From: Pseudomonadota bacterium
Lineage (GTDB): Bacteria > Pseudomonadota > Gammaproteobacteria > Acidiferrobacterales > UBA6901
Assembly: GCA_021785515.1 (NCBI GenBank)
Contig: JAJYEX010000009.1
Coordinates: 62,001 to 126,000, forward strand
Direction of reading: 5' to 3'
DNA length: 64,000 nucleotides
The translations under genes were made by a program, and so were the position numbers. Positions 1 to 8,415 of this stretch are shown here, piece after piece (positions within the stretch are counted from its first letter, which is position 1; the number at the start of each line of letters is the position of its first letter). Under the pieces are notes generated by a model. The model was not told the DNA's origin and did no database searches. It was given only the letters and a program-made list of their open reading frames with translations.

Positions 1-1
1 G

Positions 2-247
2 GTGTCGCTGGAGCAGGCCCAGATCAACTACGCGTCATTCGGCGTTTCGGAGCGGCGCAATATCGGGTGTGCCCGCGAACCCCTGGAAGGGGAGGATCGG
101 GACGAACTCTGGCGGCCCTTTGATTCGTCCCGTGACAATCCAGAAGAGCCGCAGCACGGCGTGAATTACGCGGACTCTTACCCGCTGGCAGACACCACAG
201 TGCTGTATTACTGGCGTTCGACTTACTGGCGTCGTTTCACGAGCTAA
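2..247 (+). CDS. Unrecognised protein, probably cut by the window edge
   Basis: A reading frame is open from the first bases and closes with TAA at 245-247. A GTG sits at position 2, but the true start is probably outside the window. The visible 81 residues are charged and rich in Asp, Glu and Arg, and end in an aromatic and basic tail (YYWRSTYWRRFTS). I see no signal peptide, membrane segment or known motif. It converges on cbbR, leaving about 30 bp between the stop codons. It could be the C-terminus of a larger protein or a chance frame, and no function is proposed. Confidence 0.35.
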   Translation: MSLEQAQINYASFGVSERRNIGCAREPLEGEDRDELWRPFDSSRDNPEEPQHGVNYADSYPLADTTVLYYWRSTYWRRFTS

Positions 248-280
248 CGGCGGGGTGTGGCCACCCCAGTCCTGGCGTGG

Positions 281-1165
281 TCAGGCTGCGCTGAGCAAGA
301 AACGCTTAAAGGCTTCGGCCGCGGCCGGTAGCCGTTTACCGTGACGGTGTACGACGTACCAGTGCCGCATGATTGGAAATTCGGCGATCCGGAGTATGGT
401 TAGCCGCTTGAGCGTGAGCTCCTGCTCGACCGTGGCGCGGGACAGCAATCCCAGTCCAAGACCCGCCTGAACGCTCTGCTTGATTGCCTCGTTGCTGCCA
501 ACTTCCATCCCGGTTTTCAGGCGAATTCCCCGCTCGGCGAAGAATCGCTCCATGGCAACCCTTGTCCCGGATCCCGGTTCGCGCACAAGAAAAGTCTCTT
601 CCTGCAAACGGCGCAGCGGGATGTTTTCCCTGTTTGCGAGCGGATGACCAGGGGGCGCCACGATTACCAGCGGGTTTTCCATGAACGCCTGGGCGTCAAC
701 GTCGAGGCTCGCCGGGGGTTGTCCCATGACCACGATATCCACAGTGTTGTCACGGAGCTGGCCCAGCAGGGTTTCGCGATTGGTTACGTCAAGACTGACG
801 GTTATGCCCGGGTAGCGTTGATGGAAAGTGGCAAGAAGGCTGGGCACAAAGTAGTTGGCGGTGGAGGCAACCGATATGCGCAGCCTGCCGCTGCTCAGTC
901 CTTTCAGGTCCGCAAGCAGCGTCTCCATTTCGTCCAGCTGTTGTGCGATCGAGCGGCTGTATTGATAAACTTCGCGCCCCGCTTCGGTGAGGTGAATTCG
1001 TCTGCCCACCCGCTCGAACAAGGGCACACCGAGCTGTCGCTCGAGCTGCCGTACCTGCATAGAGACTGCCGGCTGACTCAGAAACAGTTCGGTGGCGGCT
1101 CGCGTATAACTCAGGTTTCGCGCGACAGACTCAAAAACCTTCATTTGTCGTAAGGTTACATTCAT
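281..1165 (-). CDS. cbbR: LysR-family regulator of the Calvin cycle operon, CbbR
   Basis: This 294-residue LysR-type regulator has an N-terminal winged helix-turn-helix at about residues 3-62, including the segment LSQPAVSMQVRQLERQLG. A periplasmic-binding-protein-like effector domain follows at about 90-290. Its length is normal for the family. It is transcribed divergently from cbbL with 233 bp between the start codons, the standard arrangement for CbbR, which activates cbb genes in response to metabolites such as NADPH or RuBP. The start codon lies inside one arm of a perfect inverted repeat (1163-1212), which suggests autoregulation. The identity as CbbR rests mainly on the position beside RuBisCO. 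The LysR assignment itself is secure. Confidence 0.9.
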   Translation of the reverse strand: MNVTLRQMKVFESVARNLSYTRAATELFLSQPAVSMQVRQLERQLGVPLFERVGRRIHLTEAGREVYQYSRSIAQQLDEMETLLADLKGLSSGRLRISVASTANYFVPSLLATFHQRYPGITVSLDVTNRETLLGQLRDNTVDIVVMGQPPASLDVDAQAFMENPLVIVAPPGHPLANRENIPLRRLQEETFLVREPGSGTRVAMERFFAERGIRLKTGMEVGSNEAIKQSVQAGLGLGLLSRATVEQELTLKRLTILRIAEFPIMRHWYVVHRHGKRLPAAAEAFKRFLLSAA

Positions 1166-1212
1166 AAGTAATACGTTATTATAATTATCATAAATATTTA
1201 GTATTACTTATG
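1163..1212. promoter_or_regulatory. Perfect 12-bp inverted repeat in the cbbR-cbbL intergenic region (candidate CbbR operator)
   Basis: CATAAGTAATAC at 1163-1174 is the exact reverse complement of GTATTACTTATG at 1201-1212. The arms are separated by 26 very AT-rich bases in an otherwise GC-rich window. The left arm contains the cbbR start codon. The arms and spacer hold several TNA-N7/8-TNA elements of the kind bound by CbbR and T-N11-A elements typical of LysR proteins. A possible -10 (TACTAT, 1220-1225) for cbbL lies just outside the right arm. The operator role is inferred from position and symmetry. Confidence 0.6.
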
Positions 1213-1398
1213 CAACTATTACTATACCCTTACACAACTTAGCTGATTGATCCGTCCTTCAGGCATGCCGTAATACGCTCGATCGGTGTGGGTTTCCCAT
1301 CGGGCGTGGCCGTAAATTTGACTCGGATCAGAACAGACTATGTGTATGGCGCCGGGCCGAATCCCGGACCCTAAACAGATGACAGGAGTAACGAGACC

Positions 1399-2826
1399 AT
1401 GTCGGGCAAAGTGAAAAGCTACCAAGCGGGAGTCAAGGAATACCGCGAGACGTACTGGATGCCGGAATACAAGCCGAATGACACCGACCTGCTGGCGGTT
1501 TTCAAGATTACCCCTCAGCCGGGCGTTCCGCGCGAAGAGGCGGCGGCGGCGGTGGCGGCCGAGTCCTCGACCGGGACATGGACCACTGTCTGGACTGACC
1601 TTCTGACGGATCTGGACTACTACAAAGGGCGAGCCTACCACATCGAGGACGTCCCGGGCGACGATACCTGCTTTTACGCGTTTGTCGCCTACCCCATCGA
1701 CCTGTTCGAGGAGGGTTCCGTAGTCAACGTGTTTACCTCCCTGGTAGGCAACGTCTTCGGATTCAAGGCAATCCGCGGTCTGCGCCTCGAGGACGTCCGT
1801 TTTCCGATCGCTTACGTCAAGACCTGCGGCGGTCCGCCACACGGCATCCAGGTTGAGCGCGATATCATGAACAAGTACGGCCGTCCGATGCTGGGTTGCA
1901 CGATCAAGCCCAAGCTCGGGCTGTCGGCCAAGAATTACGGCCGGGCTGTATACGAGTGTCTGCGCGGAGGCTTGGACTTTACCAAGGACGACGAGAACGT
2001 AAACAGCCAGCCGTTTATGCGCTGGCGGCAGCGCTTCGACTTTGTCATGGAAGCGATTCACAAGGCAGAAAGAGAGACTGGAGAGCGCAAGGGTCATTAC
2101 CTGAATGTCACCGCGCCCACTCCGGAAGAGATGTACAAAAGAGCCGAACATGCCAAGGAGCTTGGCGCGCCCATCATTATGCACGACTACATTACCGGCG
2201 GGTTCTGCGCCAACACCGGTCTGGCTAACTGGTGTCGTGACAATGGCATCCTGTTGCATATCCATCGCGCTATGCACGCCGTTCTTGACCGCAATCCGCA
2301 TCACGGAATCCACTTCCGCGTACTGACCAAGATCCTGCGTCTGTCTGGGGGCGACCACCTCCATACAGGCACTGTCGTGGGCAAACTTGAAGGGGATCGG
2401 GCATCGACGCTTGGCTGGATCGACCTGTTGCGCGAGAAATTTGTCAAGGAAGACCGCAGCCGCGGAATATTCTTTGATCAGGACTGGGGTTCTATGCCTG
2501 GAGCTTTTGCCGTCGCTTCCGGCGGAATCCATGTCTGGCACATGCCGGCGCTGGTAACGATTTTCGGTGATGACGCAGTCCTTCAGTTTGGTGGCGGCAC
2601 CCTCGGTCATCCCTGGGGGAATGCTGCTGGTGCGGCGGCCAATCGTGTTGCCCTTGAGGCCTGTGTCGAGGCACGTAACCAGGGGATTCCCATTGAAAAG
2701 GAAGGCAAGGCGATCCTTATGAAGGCTGCGCAATCGAGTCCTGAACTCAAGGTTGCCATGGAGACATGGAAGGAAATCAAGTTCGAATTCGATACGGTCG
2801 ACAAATTGGATGTTGTCCACAAGTAA
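1399..2826 (+). CDS. cbbL: RuBisCO large subunit, form I (non-carboxysomal IA type)
   Basis: This is ribulose-1,5-bisphosphate carboxylase/oxygenase large chain, 475 residues, which fixes CO2 in the Calvin cycle. The carbamylated active-site lysine is visible as K196 in [10 protein letters not shown] with the adjacent metal ligands D198 and E199. The loop-6 lysine is K329 in GKLEGDR. Other signatures are [16 protein letters not shown] and [11 protein letters not shown]. The ATG follows a clear Shine-Dalgarno sequence (AGGAG near 1384). No carboxysome genes follow; cbbS, cbbQ and cbbO do. This matches the form IAq arrangement (inference from synteny, without a tree). A long hairpin begins 17 bases after the stop. 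Confidence 0.98.
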   Translation: MSGKVKSYQAGVKEYRETYWMPEYKPNDTDLLAVFKITPQPGVPREEAAAAVAAESSTGTWTTVWTDLLTDLDYYKGRAYHIEDVPGDDTCFYAFVAYPIDLFEEGSVVNVFTSLVGNVFGFKAIRGLRLEDVRFPIAYVKTCGGPPHGIQVERDIMNKYGRPMLGCTIKPKLGLSAKNYGRAVYECLRGGLDFTKDDENVNSQPFMRWRQRFDFVMEAIHKAERETGERKGHYLNVTAPTPEEMYKRAEHAKELGAPIIMHDYITGGFCANTGLANWCRDNGILLHIHRAMHAVLDRNPHHGIHFRVLTKILRLSGGDHLHTGTVVGKLEGDRASTLGWIDLLREKFVKEDRSRGIFFDQDWGSMPGAFAVASGGIHVWHMPALVTIFGDDAVLQFGGGTLGHPWGNAAGAAANRVALEACVEARNQGIPIEKEGKAILMKAAQSSPELKVAMETWKEIKFEFDTVDKLDVVHK

Positions 2827-2842
2827 GACAGGTGCGTGGTCA

Positions 2843-2877
2843 GGGCAGCTGCAGCGACTGATTCGCTGCACCTGCCC
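2843..2877 (+). other. Long RNA hairpin between cbbL and cbbS
   Basis: GGGCAG (2843-2848) and TGCAGCGA (2850-2857) pair with TCGCTGCA (2863-2870) and CTGCCC (2872-2877). This gives a 14-bp stem with one C-C mismatch and a five-base loop (CTGAT). No T-run follows, so it is not a standard intrinsic terminator. Between the two RuBisCO subunits it more likely stabilises or separates the cbbL transcript (inference). Confidence 0.6.
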
Positions 2878-2947
2878 CGCTTGGCACAGCAGGAAATGTG
2901 CCGATTGAAGCCAGCAGCGACATCAATACAGAATTGGAGCAATCCAC

Positions 2948-3307
2948 ATGAGCGAAATGCAAGATTACAAGTCGAGCCTGACAGACATTTCTAGCCGCAA
3001 ATTTGAAACATTCTCCTATCTTCCGGCGATGAATGCCGCAGAAATCCGCAAGCAGGTGGAGTATATCGTCAAGCGCGGCTGGAACCCGGCGATTGAGCAT
3101 ACCGAACCGGAAAATTCCTTCGGCCACTACTGGTACATGTGGAAGCTGCCGATGTTCGGCGAAACCAGCGTTGACCGGATCCTGTCCGAGGCCGATGCCT
3201 GTCACAAGGCGCATCCCAATAATCACGTGCGTCTCGTGGGATACGACAACTACAAGCAGTCACAGGGTGCCGCGATGGTGATTTACCGCGGCCGGATCAC
3301 GTCCTGA
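2948..3307 (+). CDS. cbbS: RuBisCO small subunit, form I
   Basis: This is the small chain of form I RuBisCO, 119 residues, which assembles with CbbL as L8S8. Family features are the N-terminal FETFSYLP segment, the stretch [31 protein letters not shown], and the C-terminal [14 protein letters not shown] followed by YRG. The ATG lies 121 bases after the cbbL stop and has a purine-rich upstream site (TTGGAGCAATCCAC). Length is within the usual bacterial range. It is co-oriented with cbbL and cbbQ. A second strong hairpin lies between it and cbbQ. Confidence 0.97.
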   Translation: MSEMQDYKSSLTDISSRKFETFSYLPAMNAAEIRKQVEYIVKRGWNPAIEHTEPENSFGHYWYMWKLPMFGETSVDRILSEADACHKAHPNNHVRLVGYDNYKQSQGAAMVIYRGRITS

Positions 3308-3325
3308 GCGACGGTTCCGTGGTGC

Positions 3326-3360
3326 TGCCCTCCTGGTCGCTGCTCAGTGACCGGAGGGCA
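3326..3360 (+). other. Long RNA hairpin between cbbS and cbbQ
   Basis: TGCCCTCC (3326-3333) and GGTC (3335-3338) pair with GACC (3349-3352) and GGAGGGCA (3353-3360). This gives a 12-bp stem with a single bulged T and a ten-base loop. No T-run follows, so it is not a canonical Rho-independent terminator. Its position could shield the 3' end of the cbbLS message or reduce read-through, keeping cbbQ and cbbO expression lower than RuBisCO (inference). Confidence 0.6.
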
Positions 3361-3478
3361 CCCTGCCACGGCAGAAGTGTATCTCCGTGTGCAGGCAGCT
3401 CCTGCCGTCTAGGGGTAAAACGCTAGCGGGTCCCGACGGCGGGTTCCATGTCGGCTCGAAGTTTCGAGGTATGGAACT

Positions 3479-4312
3479 ATGAACAAGGTCCAATCTACAT
3501 TGAAGGCGCACGACGACCTTTCCTCGCAGTACATGGTGGAAACAGAGCCCTACTACCGGGCTGTTTCCAATGAAATCGCGTTGTACGAGGCCGCCTACAG
3601 TGCCCGTATGCCGGTCATGCTCAAAGGTCCAACGGGGTGCGGGAAGAGCCGGTTTGTCGAGTACGTGGCGTGGAAGCTCAAGCGGCCCCTGATCACGGTG
3701 GCATGTAATGAGGACATGACCGCTTCGGATCTGGTTGGCCGCTTTCTGCTGGACGCGAACGGTACGAAGTGGCACGACGGGCCGCTTACCGTAGCAGCCA
3801 GAATTGGCGCCATCTGTTATCTGGATGAGGTTGTCGAGGCGCGCCAAGACACGACAGTGGTGATTCACCCGTTAACCGATCATCGGCGCCAGCTGCCTCT
3901 CGAGAAGAAGGGGGAGCTCGTGCACTGTCATGCGGATTTTCAGCTGGTCATTTCGTACAATCCGGGCTATCAAAGTCTCATGAAAGACTTGAAGCAATCG
4001 ACCAAACAGCGGTTCGGGGCAATCGATTTCGATTACCCGGACGCCGAAATCGAAGTGGAGATCGTCCAACATGAGACTTCTGTTGGCCGGGACGTCGCTG
4101 AAAAGCTGGTGCAGATCGCGCACCGGGCGCGCAACCTCAAAGGCCATGGTTTGGATGAAGGCATATCCACGCGCCTGCTGGCCTATGCCGGGCAGTTGAT
4201 ATTCCGGGGGATTGAACCGCGTGCGGCCTGTGAGATGACCCTGGTCCGGCCGATAACAGACGATCCGGATATGCGCGATACCCTGGACGCGGCAATCAGC
4301 ACGTATTTCTGA
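3479..4312 (+). CDS. cbbQ: RuBisCO activase AAA+ subunit CbbQ
   Basis: This is a 277-residue MoxR-type AAA+ ATPase. Walker A is GPTGCGKS at residues 50-57 and Walker B lies in ICYLDEV at about 112-118. Sensor-1-like residues are in the VISYNPGYQ segment. CbbQ hexamers act with CbbO to remodel inhibited RuBisCO and release tight-binding sugar phosphates. The gene follows cbbS by 171 bp, a gap that contains a strong hairpin. Its family relatives NorQ and GpvN share this fold, but position directly after cbbLS makes CbbQ the best call. Confidence 0.95.
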   Translation: MNKVQSTLKAHDDLSSQYMVETEPYYRAVSNEIALYEAAYSARMPVMLKGPTGCGKSRFVEYVAWKLKRPLITVACNEDMTASDLVGRFLLDANGTKWHDGPLTVAARIGAICYLDEVVEARQDTTVVIHPLTDHRRQLPLEKKGELVHCHADFQLVISYNPGYQSLMKDLKQSTKQRFGAIDFDYPDAEIEVEIVQHETSVGRDVAEKLVQIAHRARNLKGHGLDEGISTRLLAYAGQLIFRGIEPRAACEMTLVRPITDDPDMRDTLDAAISTYF

Positions 4313-4328
4313 GCGCGGCGTCGATCTC

Positions 4329-4667
4329 ATGGTTCATGAGATCAGGTACCCGGGTATCCATCGCGAGGGTTACGGAGGTATGACGGATCGCGGTGGTGTC
4401 GTCAGGGACGCCCGAGTTTTCGATCTTACCTCGGAAAGCGAAACCCGCCGGGGGTGGACGCGTTCCCGGTTCGACAAACTGTATGGCGAGGTGCGTGCGG
4501 CCTGGGAGTCTCATGGCCGTGTTGCTGGTAGTCTTTCGTCTGATCTGCGGGTGCGCGACGAACGCATCTGCGCCGAGTCCATACGCCCGGCTCGTGATCT
4601 CGGCTGGTCGCCTGATCCGGATCGCGAAGATGAATTAGGCCGAAGTTTGATGTATCGCCCAACATGA
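4329..4667 (+). CDS. Unknown 112-residue protein between cbbQ and cbbO
   Basis: This frame begins 17 bases after the cbbQ stop and ends with a TGA that overlaps the cbbO ATG (ATGA at 4664-4667), the usual sign of translational coupling. An inner ATG at 4380 is preceded closely by GGAGG and is an alternative start. The protein is hydrophilic and very rich in Arg, Asp and Glu, with no membrane segment or recognised motif. Normally cbbQ is followed directly by cbbO. It may be a small accessory factor of the activase or merely a bridging frame that keeps ribosomes on the message. No function can be assigned. Confidence 0.45.
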   Translation: MVHEIRYPGIHREGYGGMTDRGGVVRDARVFDLTSESETRRGWTRSRFDKLYGEVRAAWESHGRVAGSLSSDLRVRDERICAESIRPARDLGWSPDPDREDELGRSLMYRPT

Positions 4668-6997
4668 CAGTCAATCTCGATGAATATAAGGAGCACCTCA
4701 GTCACCTTGAGCCGCACGTGAGGGATGTTCTCGGCGAGAGTTTCGCCGAGGCGGCGCGGGTGATGTCTCCCCAGGGCCTGCAGCGCTGGCTGGAAGGGGC
4801 AAAGACGCTGACCCAGCTCGGCCGGGGGAATGAGCTTGTAATAACCTATCTCCAGGCGCTTCCGGTCGTGGCGAAGGAGGTGGGCGAGGATATTCTGGCG
4901 GACTGCATTACCTCCGCCATGAAGCTGGCATCGATGGTGAGCGGCGAGGTGATCCAGCTGCTGTTCGACACCCTGCCGCTTGCCGCTGGCCGTCTCGGAG
5001 ACGCTGAGCTGCTGCGGGGCTATCTCGGACTCGTCCACCAGCTGTCGGCGCGGGTACCCCGCGGGCTGCGACCCCTTCTGACCCACCTGGATGAGCTTTT
5101 CGCGAAGCTCACGCTTGGCGGCCTGCGCCGCTGGGCCATGTGGGGAGCACAGGCGCATGCCCGAGATTTCGCGGCGCAGATTGCCTATTTTGACCTTAAG
5201 AGCGCTGATAGTCAGAGCGTCCTCCAGAAGGAGAGGCGCGGCACCCTTTTTATAGACAGCCAGAGAAAGCTGAATTTCTATTTGCGGGCATTCTGGGGGC
5301 GCGACTTCTTCTTGAGGCCGACATCGGGCGACTATGAGACGCGCGAGGGTTACCGGCCGTTCATAGAGCAGCGCGTGATCCATCTGCCGGACGCCTACGA
5401 CGATTTTTTTGGCATATCGGGAAAGGAACTGTACCGGGCCTCGGCGGCGCATGCGGCGTCGCATCTGGTTTATACCCATACCGCGATTTCAATGGAACAG
5501 CTGAATCCAGTCCAGATGTTTCTCATTGGCATTTTTGAGGACGCACGTGTGGAACATCTCGCACTGTGCGAGTTTCCGGGAATGAAGCAGCTGTGGTCCC
5601 AGTTCCATGCCAAGGTGCACGAGTCGGATCGTTCGACCGAACCGGTAGTGGGATTTCTCGAACGCTTGGCCTACGCGCTTCTTGACGATGGTTACAGTGA
5701 TGGCGACCGTCTGATACAGGATCTTGTTGCTCGATTTCGGGATGAGTGCCGGAATCGGGCCGATGATAACCAGGTTTCCTGGGATCTGGGGGTAAGTCTC
5801 TACAACTCATTGCGGGACCTCGGGACCCTGCCGTCGTTGCGGACGCTCGAAACCTTGGCCATTCCCTACCGGGACGATAATCGCTACTGCTGGGCCTCGG
5901 ACGAAGTGTCCTGGCAACAGGCGGAGTATGTGCCGGCGCCAAAGCAGGTGCGGAAATACGTCAGTACCCTGGAAATGGTGAATGAGCTCGATTGCGAACT
6001 GGCCGGGGACGATGCCCAGGAGATCTGGGTTCTGAAGGAGCCGTTCTATCTGGATCAGGAAGGCTGTACGATCAATGAACTGGAAGGGAGAGAGCCGGTT
6101 TCAGAACCCCATCACTATCCAGAATGGGACTATACCGTTCAGCTTCACCGGCCGAGCTGGACTACGGTGCTGGAGAAGCGGCAACGCGGCGGCGATCCGG
6201 CGGAAATAGATGACATTCTCACGGTTCACAAGCCGGTAGCCTCACGTCTGCGCCACATCATTGATGCCATGCAACCGGAAGGTGTGCAGCGTTTTCGCCA
6301 TCAAGAGGACGGCGAAGAGATCGACCTGAATGCCGCCATCCGGGCCATGATCGATATCCGCATGGGACAGATGCCGGATCAACGGATAAATGTCCGCATC
6401 GTTCGCAAGGTGCGTGATCTGGCCGTGCTGGTGCTGCTAGATTTGTCAGAGTCGACGAATGAAAAGCTGGGGGCGTCGGTTAAACCCGTGATCCAGCTGG
6501 CGCGGGAGGCGACGGCCCTGCTGTCCTGGGCTATCGATCGGGTCGGCGACCCTTTTGCCATTCATGGTTTCGCGTCGGACGGTCGGCACGAGGTGAAATA
6601 CTATCGCTTCAAGGATTTCCGGGATCCCTACGGCGATGAGGTCAAGGCGCGACTGGCTGGGATGCAAGGGGGCCTTTCAACGCGGATGGGCGCTGCACTG
6701 CGGCATGCTGCGACCTTTCTTCTGAAGCAGCCGGAGCATAAGAAGCTGATTCTGCTGCTCTCTGACGGTGAGCCCGCAGACATCGACGTTCGTGATCCGC
6801 AATATCTGCGGCACGACACCAAGAAGGCAGTCGAAGAGCTTGCCGCTCGCGGCGTGCACACTTTCTGTATGACCCTGGATCCGCACGCAGACGACTATGT
6901 CGCGCGCATCTTCGGTTCCAAAAGCTATATGGTTGTCGATCACGTGGACCGGCTGCCGGAACGTCTGCCACAGCTCTACGCCGGTCTGACGCGGTAA
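4664..6997 (+). CDS. cbbO: RuBisCO activase adaptor CbbO (VWA domain protein)
   Basis: This 777-residue protein has a C-terminal von Willebrand factor A domain. The MIDAS signature DLSES is at residues 593-597, followed by the conserved segment LLLSDGEPADID. The long N-terminal part is helical and typical of CbbO/NorD proteins. CbbO bridges the CbbQ hexamer and RuBisCO, using its metal-site VWA domain for substrate recognition. Its ATG overlaps the preceding stop as ATGA, so it should be coupled to upstream translation. Length agrees with the family. NorD is the closest alternative and is excluded by the cbb context. Confidence 0.94.
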   Translation: MTVNLDEYKEHLSHLEPHVRDVLGESFAEAARVMSPQGLQRWLEGAKTLTQLGRGNELVITYLQALPVVAKEVGEDILADCITSAMKLASMVSGEVIQLLFDTLPLAAGRLGDAELLRGYLGLVHQLSARVPRGLRPLLTHLDELFAKLTLGGLRRWAMWGAQAHARDFAAQIAYFDLKSADSQSVLQKERRGTLFIDSQRKLNFYLRAFWGRDFFLRPTSGDYETREGYRPFIEQRVIHLPDAYDDFFGISGKELYRASAAHAASHLVYTHTAISMEQLNPVQMFLIGIFEDARVEHLALCEFPGMKQLWSQFHAKVHESDRSTEPVVGFLERLAYALLDDGYSDGDRLIQDLVARFRDECRNRADDNQVSWDLGVSLYNSLRDLGTLPSLRTLETLAIPYRDDNRYCWASDEVSWQQAEYVPAPKQVRKYVSTLEMVNELDCELAGDDAQEIWVLKEPFYLDQEGCTINELEGREPVSEPHHYPEWDYTVQLHRPSWTTVLEKRQRGGDPAEIDDILTVHKPVASRLRHIIDAMQPEGVQRFRHQEDGEEIDLNAAIRAMIDIRMGQMPDQRINVRIVRKVRDLAVLVLLDLSESTNEKLGASVKPVIQLAREATALLSWAIDRVGDPFAIHGFASDGRHEVKYYRFKDFRDPYGDEVKARLAGMQGGLSTRMGAALRHAATFLLKQPEHKKLILLLSDGEPADIDVRDPQYLRHDTKKAVEELAARGVHTFCMTLDPHADDYVARIFGSKSYMVVDHVDRLPERLPQLYAGLTR

Positions 6998-7145
6998 GGG
7001 GTCTGGCGCGGACAGAGTTGCGTTCGGCCGGCGCTTAGCCGGTGAACGTGGGGTGATCACACGAAGGCCCGTTTCCGCTATGCTCAGGGCGAGCTATGGC
7101 GGGTCCACGCAGAGCGCGAATGAGTGGCTAACAGGGCGGACAGGT

Positions 7146-8297
7146 ATGTTTTCGCAACGCATTGAGCGGCTTACCGGATCGTTGATACGTGAAATCCTGG
7201 CGCTGACCCAGCGCGAGGGCGTCATTTCGTTTGCCGGTGGTTTGCCGGCAATGGAAGCAATGCCGGAACTAAACCTGGCTGCGTTGCCTCAGCAGCTTCG
7301 TCAATACGGCACTACGGAAGGGGAGCCATCCCTGCGTGAACGGATCGCTGCCGATTTGACCCGGATCGGCCGCACCTGCGCGGCGGACCAGGTTTTGGTC
7401 ACTGCCGGGTCGCAGCAGGGCATTGATCTGGTATCGAAACTGTTCATCGATCCCGGCACGCCGGTCATGCTTGAATCCCCGAGTTACTTGGCGGCCATTC
7501 AGCCGTTCCACCTGTTCGGCGCACGCTTTCTGCCGTTGCGGCTATTCCCGGATGGGATCGATCCATCCGAGCTTGCTGAAGAAATTCGCCGGCAGCGGCC
7601 GAGCTTTGTTTACCTGATTCCGACTTTTCAGAATCCGTCCGGCTACTGCTACTCGGAGTCGGTACGGGCCGAGATTGCGCGGGTGCTTGACAGTGAGGGT
7701 GTTCCGCTCGTTGAGGATGAACCGTATCGGGAATTGCGTTACGGGGCGGCCGATCATGTCCCCATCTCCGGCCGTCTGAAATCGTCTTCGTGGATTTATC
7801 TGGGCAGCTTGTCGAAAACCGGGATGCCCGGCATACGTATCGGATATGCCGCAGCGTCTCCTGATCTGTATCCGCTGTTGGTGCGTCTTAAGCAGGGTAC
7901 CGATTTGCACAGCAACCGTCCTGGACAGTGGTGGGCTGACCGGTTCCTGCGCAGCCCCGATTACCCGGAGCATCTGGAACGGCTGCGTGCCCGCTACCGT
8001 GCCAGACGCGACGCCATGGCCGCCGCCCTGGACCGCCATTTTCGTGACCTCGCGCAATGGGAGGTGCCGGCTGGCGGCTTGTTTTTTTGGATACAGCTCA
8101 ACCGGCCGGTGGATACCCGCGAACTCCTTCGGAAGACCCTGGAACAGGATGTGGCGTTTATGCCAGGGGAGCCTTTTTTCCCAGGCAGTGATCAGCCGCG
8201 CGGGTTTTTGCGGCTGAATTTCAGTCATGCTGGAGATGAAGCGATCGAGCGCGGAATCAGAATACTTGCGCAGGTGGCGCGCAGCGCCGGTTGCTGA
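7146..8297 (+). CDS. PLP-dependent aminotransferase, class I/II (2-aminoadipate/aromatic-type)
   Basis: This is a fold-type I aminotransferase of about 383 residues when started at MFSQRIERL. The PLP lysine is K224 in SLSKTGMPGIRIGY. Other markers are ISFAGGLPA, TAGSQQGIDLV, PTFQNPSGY and EDEPYRELRY. The GTG at 7053 would add 31 poorly conserved residues, so the ATG at 7146 is preferred. It resembles the LysN/ARO8 and MocR catalytic-domain group but lacks a DNA-binding domain. The substrate cannot be read from sequence; 2-aminoadipate, branched-chain and aromatic amino acids are all used in this group. It lies between cbbO and a carbonic anhydrase on the same strand. Confidence 0.85.
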   Translation: MFSQRIERLTGSLIREILALTQREGVISFAGGLPAMEAMPELNLAALPQQLRQYGTTEGEPSLRERIAADLTRIGRTCAADQVLVTAGSQQGIDLVSKLFIDPGTPVMLESPSYLAAIQPFHLFGARFLPLRLFPDGIDPSELAEEIRRQRPSFVYLIPTFQNPSGYCYSESVRAEIARVLDSEGVPLVEDEPYRELRYGAADHVPISGRLKSSSWIYLGSLSKTGMPGIRIGYAAASPDLYPLLVRLKQGTDLHSNRPGQWWADRFLRSPDYPEHLERLRARYRARRDAMAAALDRHFRDLAQWEVPAGGLFFWIQLNRPVDTRELLRKTLEQDVAFMPGEPFFPGSDQPRGFLRLNFSHAGDEAIERGIRILAQVARSAGC

Positions 8298-8415
8298 TCC
8301 GCGTGCTCCTCTGCAGCGCGACCGTGATGTCTGCGAATCGTCTGTCCGCGGAACTGGTCCGGGGAATGTTTTCGGCCTGAGGCGCCACCTACATATATTT
8401 CATAGAGCAGATCTG

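Noticed and set aside
1222-2871. Long open frame (549 codons) on the reverse strand opposite cbbL
   Set aside because: It lies wholly over cbbL, has no domain or ribosome-binding site, and is explained by the codon bias of the GC-rich cbbL gene.
4511-5479. 322-codon reverse-strand frame opposite cbbO
   Set aside because: It overlaps cbbO completely and shows no protein signature.
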